This document shows, piece after piece, positions 7,524-17,769 of a DNA stretch of 64,000 bases. The notes under the pieces are model-generated. The model worked only from the letters and a program-made list of their open reading frames with translations. It made no database searches and was not told the origin of the DNA. The DNA is taken from assembly GCF_014656215.1 (NCBI RefSeq), contig NZ_BNBZ01000012.1:124001-188000 (forward strand), in the 5' to 3' direction. Each line of letters opens with the position of its first letter. Position 1 is the first letter of the stretch. Both the position numbers and the translations under genes were made by a program. The stretch is from Streptomyces zaomyceticus (GTDB taxonomy: Bacteria > Actinomycetota > Actinomycetes > Streptomycetales > Streptomycetaceae).

Positions 7524-9716
7524 TCAGCTGTAGACGCCGAACTCGTGGAGGGAGTAGCCCCATCCGGTGCCGCGCGCGGTGAGCTGGAGCTTGACGTACC
7601 GGGCGGTGGTGGAGGTGGTGACGGTGTCGATGTCCCCGTTGCCCGTGGTGGTGGAGTGGATCGTCCGCCAGGTGTTGCCGTCGTCGGACACCTGCACCTC
7701 GTAGGACTTGGCGTAGGCGGGGTCCCAGACGAGCTGCAGGGTGCGGATGGGCTTGGCCGAGCCGAGGTCGACCTGGATCCACTGCGGGTCGCTCCAGTCG
7801 CTGGCCCAGCGGGTGCCGGTGTTGCCGTCGACGGCGTTGGTCGCCGGGCAGGGGCAGTCGCCGTAGGAGGCCTGGGCGGAGGAGGCGGTGGCGGGCCTGT
7901 TCAGGGCGATGTTGGTGCCGGCGACGGGCGGGGCGACGACCTTGACGGACTTGGTCTCGATGCCGACGTTGCCGCGGCCGTCCTCGGCCTGGACGTACAC
8001 CTTCCAGACGCCGAGCTTCTCGGGTGCGGTGACGGCGAAGGTGCCGTTGCCGAGCGAGCGGAACGGGGCGTCGATCAGACGCTTGTCACCGTTGGCGTAG
8101 TTGCCGCTGAGGAGGATCTTGGTGGTGACGGGGTCGCCGTCGGGGTCGCGGACGTCGGCGCGGACCGTGAACTCGCCGCCGGCCGGGGCGGATCCGGCGG
8201 GGGTGACCGTCATGCCGCTGATGACCGGCGGGGTGTTGTCGCCCGAGAGGGAGCCGGTGTACGCCTTCTTCAGGGCGTAGTACGACAGGCGCTTGAGACC
8301 GTCGGGGAGCAGGTTGAACCAGACGCCGCCGAAGTCGTGCTCGATGCCGTAGTGGAAGACGGTCGCGCCGAGGGCGACGCCCTGGTGGCCGGTGACGCAG
8401 TTCCAGGCCTTGGTGTAACCGTCGGCCTTCTGCACGTCGGTGGGCTCGTCGGGGACGCCGTTGGCGTCGTCGGGCACCTCCCACTCGCCGGCGGGCCCGG
8501 TCTCGGTGATGATGTACGGCTTGGTGTAGCCGCCGTCCACCCAGTCCTGGCGGACCCCGCACATGTCGCCGTACGCGTTCATCGAGTACAGGTCCAGGTC
8601 GGGCGCGTTCCGCTTGTAGTACGGCCAGGCGCCCGTCCAGGCGTCCGTGGAGGTCACGGGGTGGTCGGGGTCGATGGAGTGGATCTTCTTGGCGACGTCG
8701 TTGACGAAGGTCGTGTACGCGTTGCGCTGGGCTTCCAGCTCGGTGCCGCCGTAACAGTTCTGCAGACCGAGGACGGACTCGTTGCCGACGTTCCACATGA
8801 GCGTGGCCGGGTGGGACTTGTAGGTGTCGACCCACTTGGCGAACTCGGTGAGCATGGTGCTCTTGTACGCGGTGTCCGTCACGTAGTTGACGCAGCCGCC
8901 GGAGCCCGGGCCGCCGCCCGGCTGGAGCCAGAAGCCGTTGATCACCTTGACGCCGTTGGCCGCGGCCGCGTCGAGCAGGGGCTTGGTGCCGGCGTCGGTG
9001 CCCCAGGTGCGGACCGTGTTGACGCCCATGGACTTCACGTCCGGCATGTAGCGGGGGGCGTCGGCCATGGCCGGGCCCCAGGTGACGCCCTTGACCGTGA
9101 ACGGCTGGCCTCCGACGGTCAGCCGCCAGTTGCCCTGCGTCCCGCTCACCCGGACGGCGCCGCCGGGCTCGGGCTGCGCGGATCCGCCGCCGTACACCTG
9201 GAACTCCCAGAGGGAGTAGCCGTACCCGGTTCCCCTGGTGACGCCCTGGAGGCGTACGTAGCGGCCGGTGCCGGTGACGGCGAGGTCGTCGGTGCCCCCG
9301 TCGCCGGCGGTCACGGACTTGACGGTGCGCCAGTCGCTGCCGTTGTCCGAGAGCTGGATGTCGTAGGCCTTGCCGTAGGCGCCCTCCCAGTTCAGGACGA
9401 CGCGGCTGACGTCCTTGCTGCTGCCGAGGTCGACCTGGATCCACTGGGCGTCGTTCCACTGGCTCGCCCAGCGGGTGCCGGTCAGGTCGCCGTCGAAGGC
9501 GGCGGACGCGCCCCAGGCGGCGCCCTCGGAGGAGGAGGCGGTGGCCGTCCTCCCCTGGGAGAGCAGGGTCTCGGCGGCGGTGGCGGGCGCCGCGGTCAGC
9601 AGCGCGGTGGAGGTGACGGAGGTGGCGAGCAGGGCACCCAGGGAGAGGAGTGAGCCTGTCGTACGGGCGCGGCGGCGGGTGCGCCGTGGTGTCGTCGGGT
9701 CGGTGATCGCGGTCAT
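7524..9716 (-). CDS. Secreted glycoside hydrolase with N- and C-terminal F5/8-type carbohydrate-binding modules
   Basis: This 730-residue protein has a long signal peptide (twin basic RRTRRRARTTG, then hydrophobic, cleavage after ATAA near 48). It continues with an N-terminal discoidin/CBM32-like module (about 50-168), a TIM-barrel glycosidase domain of the GH2/GH5 superfamily (about 185-500), a beta-sandwich linker (about 505-590) and a second discoidin module at the end. The catalytic pair is probably the Glu of NVGNES and the Glu of ITETGPAGEW. Both discoidin modules share the motif WIQVDLGS. ATG 9716 is chosen because AGGAG precedes it; the open frame to 11171 is antisense to nothing real. 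Substrate is likely beta-glucan by context. The exact GH family is uncertain. Confidence 0.83.
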   Translation of the reverse strand: MTAITDPTTPRRTRRRARTTGSLLSLGALLATSVTSTALLTAAPATAAETLLSQGRTATASSSEGAAWGASAAFDGDLTGTRWASQWNDAQWIQVDLGSSKDVSRVVLNWEGAYGKAYDIQLSDNGSDWRTVKSVTAGDGGTDDLAVTGTGRYVRLQGVTRGTGYGYSLWEFQVYGGGSAQPEPGGAVRVSGTQGNWRLTVGGQPFTVKGVTWGPAMADAPRYMPDVKSMGVNTVRTWGTDAGTKPLLDAAAANGVKVINGFWLQPGGGPGSGGCVNYVTDTAYKSTMLTEFAKWVDTYKSHPATLMWNVGNESVLGLQNCYGGTELEAQRNAYTTFVNDVAKKIHSIDPDHPVTSTDAWTGAWPYYKRNAPDLDLYSMNAYGDMCGVRQDWVDGGYTKPYIITETGPAGEWEVPDDANGVPDEPTDVQKADGYTKAWNCVTGHQGVALGATVFHYGIEHDFGGVWFNLLPDGLKRLSYYALKKAYTGSLSGDNTPPVISGMTVTPAGSAPAGGEFTVRADVRDPDGDPVTTKILLSGNYANGDKRLIDAPFRSLGNGTFAVTAPEKLGVWKVYVQAEDGRGNVGIETKSVKVVAPPVAGTNIALNRPATASSAQASYGDCPCPATNAVDGNTGTRWASDWSDPQWIQVDLGSAKPIRTLQLVWDPAYAKSYEVQVSDDGNTWRTIHSTTTGNGDIDTVTTSTTARYVKLQLTARGTGWGYSLHEFGVYS

Positions 9717-9765
9717 GGCGGCTCCTGGACGGACAACAGGGGAGGTGGGGAAGGGAGGGGGATCG

Positions 9766-9807
9766 CCTTCCGGGCGGCGCAGCGGGGACTGGGCGCCGCC
9801 CGGAAGG
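9766..9807 (-). terminator. Strong hairpin downstream of the beta-helix gene (distal of two)
   Basis: A 15-bp perfect stem (CCTTCCGGGCGGCGC with GCGCCGCCCGGAAGG) has a 12-nt loop. It is the second of two consecutive hairpins between genes on the minus strand. Confidence 0.65.
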
Positions 9808-9817
9808 GGTGAGGGGG

Positions 9818-9845
9818 CCGGGACGCGCCGGAGGGCGCGTCCCGG
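9818..9845 (-). terminator. Strong hairpin downstream of the beta-helix gene (proximal)
   Basis: A 12-bp perfect stem (CCGGGACGCGCC with GGCGCGTCCCGG) closes a GGAG tetraloop 8 nt after the stop codon. With the neighbouring hairpin it makes a double terminator, so the glycosidase gene at 7524-9716 probably has its own promoter or depends on read-through. Confidence 0.65.
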
Positions 9846-9853
9846 CGGTGCCG

Positions 9854-12049
<2,196 letters not shown>

Positions 12050-12081
12050 GGGGTCTCCTCTGGATACATGGGGGAAATGTG

Positions 12082-12095
12082 GGAGAGCGCTCTCC
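12082..12095. promoter_or_regulatory. LacI-type operator of the beta-helix gene
   Basis: GGAGAGCGCTCTCC is a perfect 14-bp palindrome with the same GAGCGCTC core as the sites at 3536-3560. It lies over the expected transcription start of the minus-strand promoter and about 145 bp before the divergent lacI-family gene, so it may also control that gene. Confidence 0.7.
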
Positions 12096-12097
12096 GA

Positions 12098-12128
12098 AAC
12101 CTTGCCCCCAGGGCGAGTTGACGGTCAA
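12098..12128 (-). promoter_or_regulatory. Promoter of the beta-helix gene
   Basis: On the minus strand TTGACC (12128-12123) and AAGGTT (12103-12098) are spaced by 19 nt, with the operator directly downstream, mirroring the GH64 promoter layout. The -35 lies in an 11-bp palindrome, TTGACGGTCAA (12118-12128). Confidence 0.42.
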
Positions 12129-12239
12129 GGCGTATGACATGACTTTTCTTTTGACTTTCATTAAGTGTCGACCTCAATGGTTCCGGCCATGCCGTGGACT
12201 GTTCTCCCAGCGGACACACGGCACCGCTAAGGTGCGGAG

Positions 12240-13259
12240 GTGGGGAATCGAGGACCGACACTGGAAGACGTCGCACGTGAGGCGGGGGTATCGCGCGCGA
12301 CGGTGTCCCGCGTCGTCAACGGCGTGCGCAACGTGGCTCCCGACATCCAGCGCAGCGTCCGCGACGCGATCGCCCGCATCGGCTACACGCCCAACCAGGC
12401 CGCCCGCTCCCTCGTGACACGGCGCACCGGAACCGTCGCGCTCGTACTCTCCGCGACGGGCAGGGCCTTCGCGGCGCGGGTCTTCTCCGACCCCTTCTTC
12501 GGACGGGTCGTGGACGGAGTCCTCCCGGTCCTGCGCGAACGCGGGATCCAGCCGGTGCTGCTGGTGGCCGAGTCGGAACAGGCCAGGACCCAGCTCGTCG
12601 AGTACCTGCGGCAGGGCGGCGCCGACGGGGCCCTGGTGGTCCCGCTCGACCAGGACGACCCGCTGCCGGCGATGCTCGTGGCGGCCGGCCTCCCCACGGT
12701 GCTCTTCGGCAGCCCCCGCGACGGGGAGCGGTGCGGCTTCGTCGACCTCGACAACGCCGCCGGCGCCCGGCTGGCCGCCGAACACCTGTGGGCCACCGGC
12801 CGGCGGCGCCCGGCCACCATCGCCGCACCGGTGACCGCCCCCACGGCCGACGAACGCCTCGACTCCTTCCGTGACGTCTTCGCGGCCCGGGGGGTGACGT
12901 CCGTTCCCGTCGTACGGGGCCGGTTCACCGTCGACAGCGGCCGCCGCGCCATGGCGAAGCTGCTGAAGGACCACCCGGAGACCGACGCGGTGTTCGCCGC
13001 GAACGACCTGATGGCCCAGGGCGCCTGCCAGTACCTGCGCGAACAGGGCGTGGCCGTCCCCGGCACGGTGGCCGTGGTGGGATTCGACGACTCGGTGGCC
13101 GCGCGCAAGGCGCGGCCGCAGCTCACCACCGTGCGCCAGCCGGTGGAACGGATGGCGGCGGCGATGGCCGGCCTCCTGGTCGAGGAGCTCGACGGCGGTG
13201 GCTCCGGGCCCGCCTCGAAGGTGTTCGATCCGGTGCTCGTCGTCCGCGAGTCCACCTGA
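12240..13259 (+). CDS. LacI-family transcriptional repressor
   Basis: This 339-residue protein has an N-terminal LacI helix-turn-helix (TLEDVAREAGVSRATVSRVV, residues 7-26), the hinge helix with NQAARSL and a periplasmic-binding-protein-like sensor domain ending in GFDDSVAARKARPQLTTVRQP, the usual LacI/GalR C-terminal signature. The start is GTG 12240, with AAGG 7 nt before it. It is divergent from the beta-helix gene. The palindromes at 12082-12095 and 3536-3560 fit its family's operators, so it probably represses the secreted glucanases until an oligosaccharide inducer binds. The inducer is not known. Confidence 0.9.
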   Translation: MGNRGPTLEDVAREAGVSRATVSRVVNGVRNVAPDIQRSVRDAIARIGYTPNQAARSLVTRRTGTVALVLSATGRAFAARVFSDPFFGRVVDGVLPVLRERGIQPVLLVAESEQARTQLVEYLRQGGADGALVVPLDQDDPLPAMLVAAGLPTVLFGSPRDGERCGFVDLDNAAGARLAAEHLWATGRRRPATIAAPVTAPTADERLDSFRDVFAARGVTSVPVVRGRFTVDSGRRAMAKLLKDHPETDAVFAANDLMAQGACQYLREQGVAVPGTVAVVGFDDSVAARKARPQLTTVRQPVERMAAAMAGLLVEELDGGGSGPASKVFDPVLVVREST

Positions 13260-13281
13260 CCCTCCGGCGACGGCCCGCGCC

Positions 13282-14349
13282 TCACCTCTCCAGGACGTCC
13301 AGTACGGCGAGTTGTTCCGTGACGCGGTCGGCGGACCAGGTGTCCAGCCAGGCCGCGAAATCCCCGCCGTAGGCCCGCGGAACCGACTCCACGCGCATCA
13401 CCAGGGCGAGGTACACCCGGTAGAGAGCGAGCCGGACCCGCGCGCCGCCGTCGACGGTCAGGCCGGGAGCGACGGAGCGGTAGCCGGCCAGCAGCCCGGC
13501 GTCGTCCTCGGCCGAGCCGAGCGGGTCGAGCCCGACGAGTTCGGCCAGGGGGTCGCCGAAGAAGGCGCGTTCGCCGTCGATGAGACCGATCGGACGCCAG
13601 GCGCCGGTGTCCGCGACCTGGCCCGAGCCCTCGCGAACGCCGTTCGGGGCCCGGCCGAGGACGATGTTCCCCTCCCAGGCGTCGAAGTGGACGAGGGCGG
13701 GGCGGCGGACCTCCGCGAGCCGGTGGCCGAAGCGGACGGGCAGCTCCGCGAGGGACTCGGCCGGAGCGGGCAGGGCGACGCCGAACCGGGACGCGTCGTC
13801 GAGGACGGCACGGAGCATGGCGGTGAACGCGGAGGGCCAGTCGGCGGCCGACAGACCGGGGTCGCGCCGGGGGTACCCGTACGCGGGGCCGGTGACCGAG
13901 GCGACACGGGCCAGGGTCGCGCCCAGCCGGCGGCGCAGCGCGGCGTGATCGGCCGGGGTGAGCCGTTCGCGGGCGTCGGCCCAGGTGGTGCCGTCGAGGT
14001 AGGACAGGAGCAGCCACTCGGAGGGGACCCCGGGTCCTGCGGGCTCGTGGTGGAGGACCGTGGGGACCCGGGCGCCCGCCCCGGCCGCGAGACGGTGGAA
14101 GAGCGCCTCGGTGCCGAGCAGACCCTGCTCGTGGGTGAGGGCGGGGGCGTCCGCCGGGGGCGCCGTCTTGAGCACCAGACGGCGTCCGTCGTCGAGTTCG
14201 AGCAGTCGGGCGGAGTTGTAGAGGCCCCCACCGAGGGCGGTCCCCCGGACGACGGTCACCCGACCGAGGACCTGACGCAACCGCCCGTCGGCCGGTGTGT
14301 CGGCGTCGTCGGGTCCGGGGGGAGAGGAGGGGACGGCACTGGCGGCCAT
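13282..14349 (-). CDS. Aminoglycoside-phosphotransferase-family kinase
   Basis: This 355-residue protein has the APH/choline-kinase-like fold. A nucleotide-binding beta-hairpin with VLKTAPP is followed by the catalytic loop HFDAWEGN (about 220; the family usually has HGD-x4-N, here Gly is replaced by Phe) and the metal-binding IDGERAFFGDPLAEL. The substrate is unknown: small alcohols, sugars or an antibiotic are all possible for the family. It sits between the lacI-family gene (convergent, 22-nt gap) and the sugar importer/GH1 operon, so a sugar kinase role is conceivable but unproven. AGGAG precedes the ATG. A strong terminator separates it from the GH1 gene upstream. Confidence 0.82.
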   Translation of the reverse strand: MAASAVPSSPPGPDDADTPADGRLRQVLGRVTVVRGTALGGGLYNSARLLELDDGRRLVLKTAPPADAPALTHEQGLLGTEALFHRLAAGAGARVPTVLHHEPAGPGVPSEWLLLSYLDGTTWADARERLTPADHAALRRRLGATLARVASVTGPAYGYPRRDPGLSAADWPSAFTAMLRAVLDDASRFGVALPAPAESLAELPVRFGHRLAEVRRPALVHFDAWEGNIVLGRAPNGVREGSGQVADTGAWRPIGLIDGERAFFGDPLAELVGLDPLGSAEDDAGLLAGYRSVAPGLTVDGGARVRLALYRVYLALVMRVESVPRAYGGDFAAWLDTWSADRVTEQLAVLDVLER

Positions 14350-14403
14350 GGGGCGCTCCTGTGCGGAAGCCGGGGAGAGGGGTGGGTGCTGCCGGGGTTC
14401 CGG

Positions 14404-14434
14404 AAGGCCGCCCCGGCAGTGCCGGGGCGGCCTT
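14404..14434 (-). terminator. Terminator of the sugar importer/GH1 operon
   Basis: A 14-bp perfect stem (AAGGCCGCCCCGGC with GCCGGGGCGGCCTT) with a 3-nt loop lies 28 nt after the GH1 stop codon. It insulates the kinase gene from the operon. Confidence 0.8.
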
Positions 14435-14461
14435 CACGTCGGTCGGGACGCGGCTGTCACG

Positions 14462-15853
14462 TCAGCCGGCCGTCGCCTCCCGGTGGGCGCGGATGATGTC
14501 CGCGTACCGGCGACCGCTCGTCTTCACGGTCCGCCGCTGGGTGGCGTAGTCGACGTGGACCAGGCCGAAGCGCTTGTCGTAGCCGTAGGCCCACTCGAAG
14601 TTGTCGAGCAGGGACCAGGCGTAGTAGCCGGCGAGCGGGGCGCCCTTGCGGACGGCGCGGGCGCAGGCCGCGAGGTGCTGCTCCAGGTAGCGGGTGCGCT
14701 CCGGGTCGTGGACCTCGCCGTCCGGGCCGACGGTGTCGGGGAAGGCCGAACCGTTCTCGGTGACGTACAGCTTCTGTACGCCGTAGTCCTCGGTGAGCCG
14801 CAGCAGGAAGGTCTCCAGGCCGCCGGCGTCGATCTGCCAGTCCATGCCGGTGCGGGGCACCTCCGGCAGGCGCACCTCGCGGGCGTGGGGGACGGGGCCG
14901 CTCGGGTCGTCCGCGACGGTGACCGGGAAGTAGTAGTTGAGACCGTGCCAGTCCAGCGGGGCCGCGATCGTCTCCAGGTCACCGGGGCGCTCGGGCAGCT
15001 CGACCCCGTACAGCTCGCGCATGTCGGTCGGGAAGCCGCGGCCGTAGACCGGGTCGAGCCACCAGCGGTTGGTGTGGCCGTCCGCGCGGGCGGCGGCGGC
15101 GATGTCCTCGGGCCGGGTGGAGGCGGCCTCGACGGTGGAGTGGTTGGTGACCAGACCGATCTGCGCCCCGGGAGCGGCGGCGCGGATGGCGCTGGTGGCG
15201 AGGCCGTGGCCGAGGAGGAGGTGGTACGAGGCGCGGACGGCGGCCGTCAGGTCGGTCAGACCGGGGGCCATGCGGCCCTCCAGGTGACCGATCCAGCCCG
15301 AGCAGAGCGGCTCGTTGAGCGTGGCCCACTGGGTGACCCGGTCGCCGAGGCGCTCCGCGACGACCGAGGTGTACGCGGCGAAGTGCTCCGCGGTGGCGCG
15401 CTCGGTCCAGCCGCCGTGGCTGTCCACGACCCGGTCCTGGAGGGCCTGCGGGAGGTCCCAGTGGTAGAGGGTGACCGAGGGGGTGATCCCGGCGTCGAGG
15501 AGTCCGTCGACGAGCCGGTCGTAGAAGTCGAGCCCGGCCTTGTTGACGGGGCCGTCGCCGCCGGGGACGACGCGCGGCCAGGCGACGGACAGCCGGTAGG
15601 CGTCCGTGCCGAAGCCCTTCATCAGGGCGATGTCCTCGGGCCAGCGGTGGTAGTGGTCGCAGGCGGTGTCGCCGTGGTCGCCGTTGTCGATCGCGCCGGG
15701 GACACGGGAGAAGGTGTCCCAGATGGACGGGGCCCGGCCGTCCTCGGCGACGGCGCCCTCGATCTGATAGGCGGAGGTCGCCGTGCCCCAGGCGAAGTTC
15801 GGCGGGAAGGCCTCCAGGTCGAGCGCGGTGCGGGCGTCGGTGGATTCGGACAC
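14462..15853 (-). CDS. GH1 beta-glucosidase, last gene of the sugar importer operon
   Basis: This 463-residue cytoplasmic GH1 enzyme has FAWGTATSAYQIEGA near the start, TLNEP acid/base (about 179), TENGS nucleophile (about 363) and WSLLDNFEWAYGY. The start is uncertain. GTG 15853 has AGAGG 6 nt upstream, but GTG 15892 forms a GTGA overlap with the permease stop and would add 13 residues. The order binding protein, permease, permease, beta-glucosidase matches the cebEFG-bglC cellobiose operon of Streptomyces, so it probably cleaves the imported beta-glucoside. It differs clearly from the GH1 at 4735-6183 in the loops. Confidence 0.92.
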   Translation of the reverse strand: MSESTDARTALDLEAFPPNFAWGTATSAYQIEGAVAEDGRAPSIWDTFSRVPGAIDNGDHGDTACDHYHRWPEDIALMKGFGTDAYRLSVAWPRVVPGGDGPVNKAGLDFYDRLVDGLLDAGITPSVTLYHWDLPQALQDRVVDSHGGWTERATAEHFAAYTSVVAERLGDRVTQWATLNEPLCSGWIGHLEGRMAPGLTDLTAAVRASYHLLLGHGLATSAIRAAAPGAQIGLVTNHSTVEAASTRPEDIAAAARADGHTNRWWLDPVYGRGFPTDMRELYGVELPERPGDLETIAAPLDWHGLNYYFPVTVADDPSGPVPHAREVRLPEVPRTGMDWQIDAGGLETFLLRLTEDYGVQKLYVTENGSAFPDTVGPDGEVHDPERTRYLEQHLAACARAVRKGAPLAGYYAWSLLDNFEWAYGYDKRFGLVHVDYATQRRTVKTSGRRYADIIRAHREATAG

Positions 15854-15888
15854 GGGAAACCTCTTCGTGATCGGTGTGGAGAAGGACG

Positions 15889-16773
15889 TCACTTGACCGC
15901 ACCCGCGGTGAGGCCGGCGACGAGGTAGCGCTGGAGGAGGAGGAAGCCGACGACGACGGGGACGCTCACCACGAGGGAGGCGGCCATCACCTGGTTCCAG
16001 TAGACGTCGTTCTGGGTGGCGTACCCCTGGAGGCCGACGGCGAGGGTACGGGTGGTGTCGTTGGTCATGACGGAGGCGAAGAGGACCTCGCCCCAGGCGG
16101 TCATGAAGGCGTAGACGGCGACGGCGATGATGCCGGGGGACGCGGCCGGGACGATCACGCGGAACAGCGCGCTGATCGGGCCGCAGCCGTCGACCTTGGC
16201 GGCCTCGTCGAGCTCGCGCGGGATCGAGTCGAAGTAGCCGGTCAGCATCCAGATGGAGAACGGCAGCGAGAAGGTCAGATACGTGAGGATGAGACCTTCG
16301 CGGGAGCCGAAGAGGGCGATGCCGGTGGCGTTGCCGATGTTGACGTAGATGAGGAAGAGCGGCAGCAGGAAGAGGATGCCGGGGAACATCTGGGTGGACA
16401 GCACCGTCACCGTGAAGACCCGCTTGCCGCGGAAGGTGTAACGGCTCACGGCGTACGCGGCGAAGATCGCGACGGCCACCGAGAACACCGTGGCCGCGCC
16501 CGCGACGACGATCGAGTTCACGAAGTAGTCGGCGAGCGGGACGGTCTCCCAGATGTCGAAGTACGGGCGGATCGTGAGTCCGGAGGGGATCCACTCGAAC
16601 TTGCCCGAGACGTCCTCCAGCGGCTTGAGGGAGCTGGAGACCATGACGTACACCGGCAGCACCACGAAGGCGGTGAGCAGGGTGAGGAAGATCCGCCGCG
16701 TCCAGAGGAACGAGCGCGGTGCCGCCATGGGGGAGCGGTGGACGACCGCTCGCCGGGAAGCGTGCTCAGACAT
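15889..16773 (-). CDS. Sugar ABC transporter permease, MalG type
   Basis: This 294-residue protein has six predicted membrane segments and the cytoplasmic EAA loop ELDEAAKVDGCGPISALFR, which docks the ATPase. It belongs to the CUT1 family (MalG/CebG-like). Its start overlaps the preceding permease stop by 8 nt, so the two are translationally coupled. No ATPase gene is present in the operon; Streptomyces CUT1 importers usually share MsiK encoded elsewhere. Confidence 0.92.
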   Translation of the reverse strand: MSEHASRRAVVHRSPMAAPRSFLWTRRIFLTLLTAFVVLPVYVMVSSSLKPLEDVSGKFEWIPSGLTIRPYFDIWETVPLADYFVNSIVVAGAATVFSVAVAIFAAYAVSRYTFRGKRVFTVTVLSTQMFPGILFLLPLFLIYVNIGNATGIALFGSREGLILTYLTFSLPFSIWMLTGYFDSIPRELDEAAKVDGCGPISALFRVIVPAASPGIIAVAVYAFMTAWGEVLFASVMTNDTTRTLAVGLQGYATQNDVYWNQVMAASLVVSVPVVVGFLLLQRYLVAGLTAGAVK

Positions 16774-17758
16774 CGGAGGTCTTCCTTCCGCGGGTGGTGA
16801 GCAGGAGGTAGACGCCCGTGACGACGAGGAGGAAGAGCAGCAGCAGTACGGACATCGCCGAACCGGTGCCGAAGTTCCACGTCTGGAAGGACGACTGGTA
16901 GATGTGGAGCGAGATCAGGTCGGCGGCTTCGGGCGCCGCCTTGCCGAAGAGCACGAACGGCGTGTTGAAGTCGTTGAACGTCCAGAGGAAGAGGACGAGC
17001 ACGAGGACCTGGTTGACGGAGCGCAGCGACGGCAGGGTGATGTGACGGATCTGCTTCCACACGCCGGCGCCGTCGAGGGCCGCCGCCTCGTACATGTCGC
17101 GGGGGATGTTCTGCAGTCCCGCCATGACGGTGAGGAAGGCGAACGGCCAGCCCTTCCACACGGAGACGACGAGCAGCGCCCAGAAGCTGTTGTCGCCGAT
17201 GAGCCAGAAGGCGGGGCTGTCGCCGATGCCCAGCTGGTCGTGCAGGACGTGGTTCACCAGGCCGTTGTCCCGCTGGAACATGAACGCCCAGGTGATGACG
17301 GCGGCGTACACGGGCAGCGCGTACGGGACGAGGAAGAGGGTCCGCAGGAAGCCGCGGCCCCGGAAGTTCTCCTGGAGGAAGATCGCGGCGGCCGTCCCGA
17401 GGAACCAGCACAGCCCCACGGAGAGAACGGTGAACAGGCACGTCGTGAAGAAGGACTTGAGCAGTGCCTGGCCGACGGGGGCGTCGAAGTCGATCGCGAC
17501 GGTGTAGTTGTCGAGAGCCGACCAGGGCGCCTCCGACCAGTTCCGGATGTAGAACTGGGTGAGCTCCTTGAAGCTCATGGTGATGCCCATGAGCATCGGG
17601 ACGAGATGGACGAGGAGTTCGAGGAGCAGGGCGGGCAGGAGCAGCAGGTACGGCAGTGCGATGCGGCGACGCCCGGAGCGGCGTGGTGCGCGTGCCCCTC
17701 CGGGTGTGGCCTTGCGCACCGCGCGCTCACTCGGGGGAGTGACGGCGGTCTGGGTCAT
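16766..17758 (-). CDS. Sugar ABC transporter permease, MalF type
   Basis: This 330-residue protein has a basic cytoplasmic N-terminus (RRSGRRR) followed by about six membrane segments and the EAA loop DMYEAAALDGAGVWKQIRHI. It is the CUT1 partner of the MalG-type permease and forms the channel heterodimer with it. The ATG at 17758 lies 11 nt after the binding-protein gene, so it is in the same operon; the longer open frame upstream overlaps that gene and is not real. Confidence 0.92.
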   Translation of the reverse strand: MTQTAVTPPSERAVRKATPGGARAPRRSGRRRIALPYLLLLPALLLELLVHLVPMLMGITMSFKELTQFYIRNWSEAPWSALDNYTVAIDFDAPVGQALLKSFFTTCLFTVLSVGLCWFLGTAAAIFLQENFRGRGFLRTLFLVPYALPVYAAVITWAFMFQRDNGLVNHVLHDQLGIGDSPAFWLIGDNSFWALLVVSVWKGWPFAFLTVMAGLQNIPRDMYEAAALDGAGVWKQIRHITLPSLRSVNQVLVLVLFLWTFNDFNTPFVLFGKAAPEAADLISLHIYQSSFQTWNFGTGSAMSVLLLLFLLVVTGVYLLLTTRGRKTSDV

Positions 17759-17769
17759 GGAGGTGTGGC

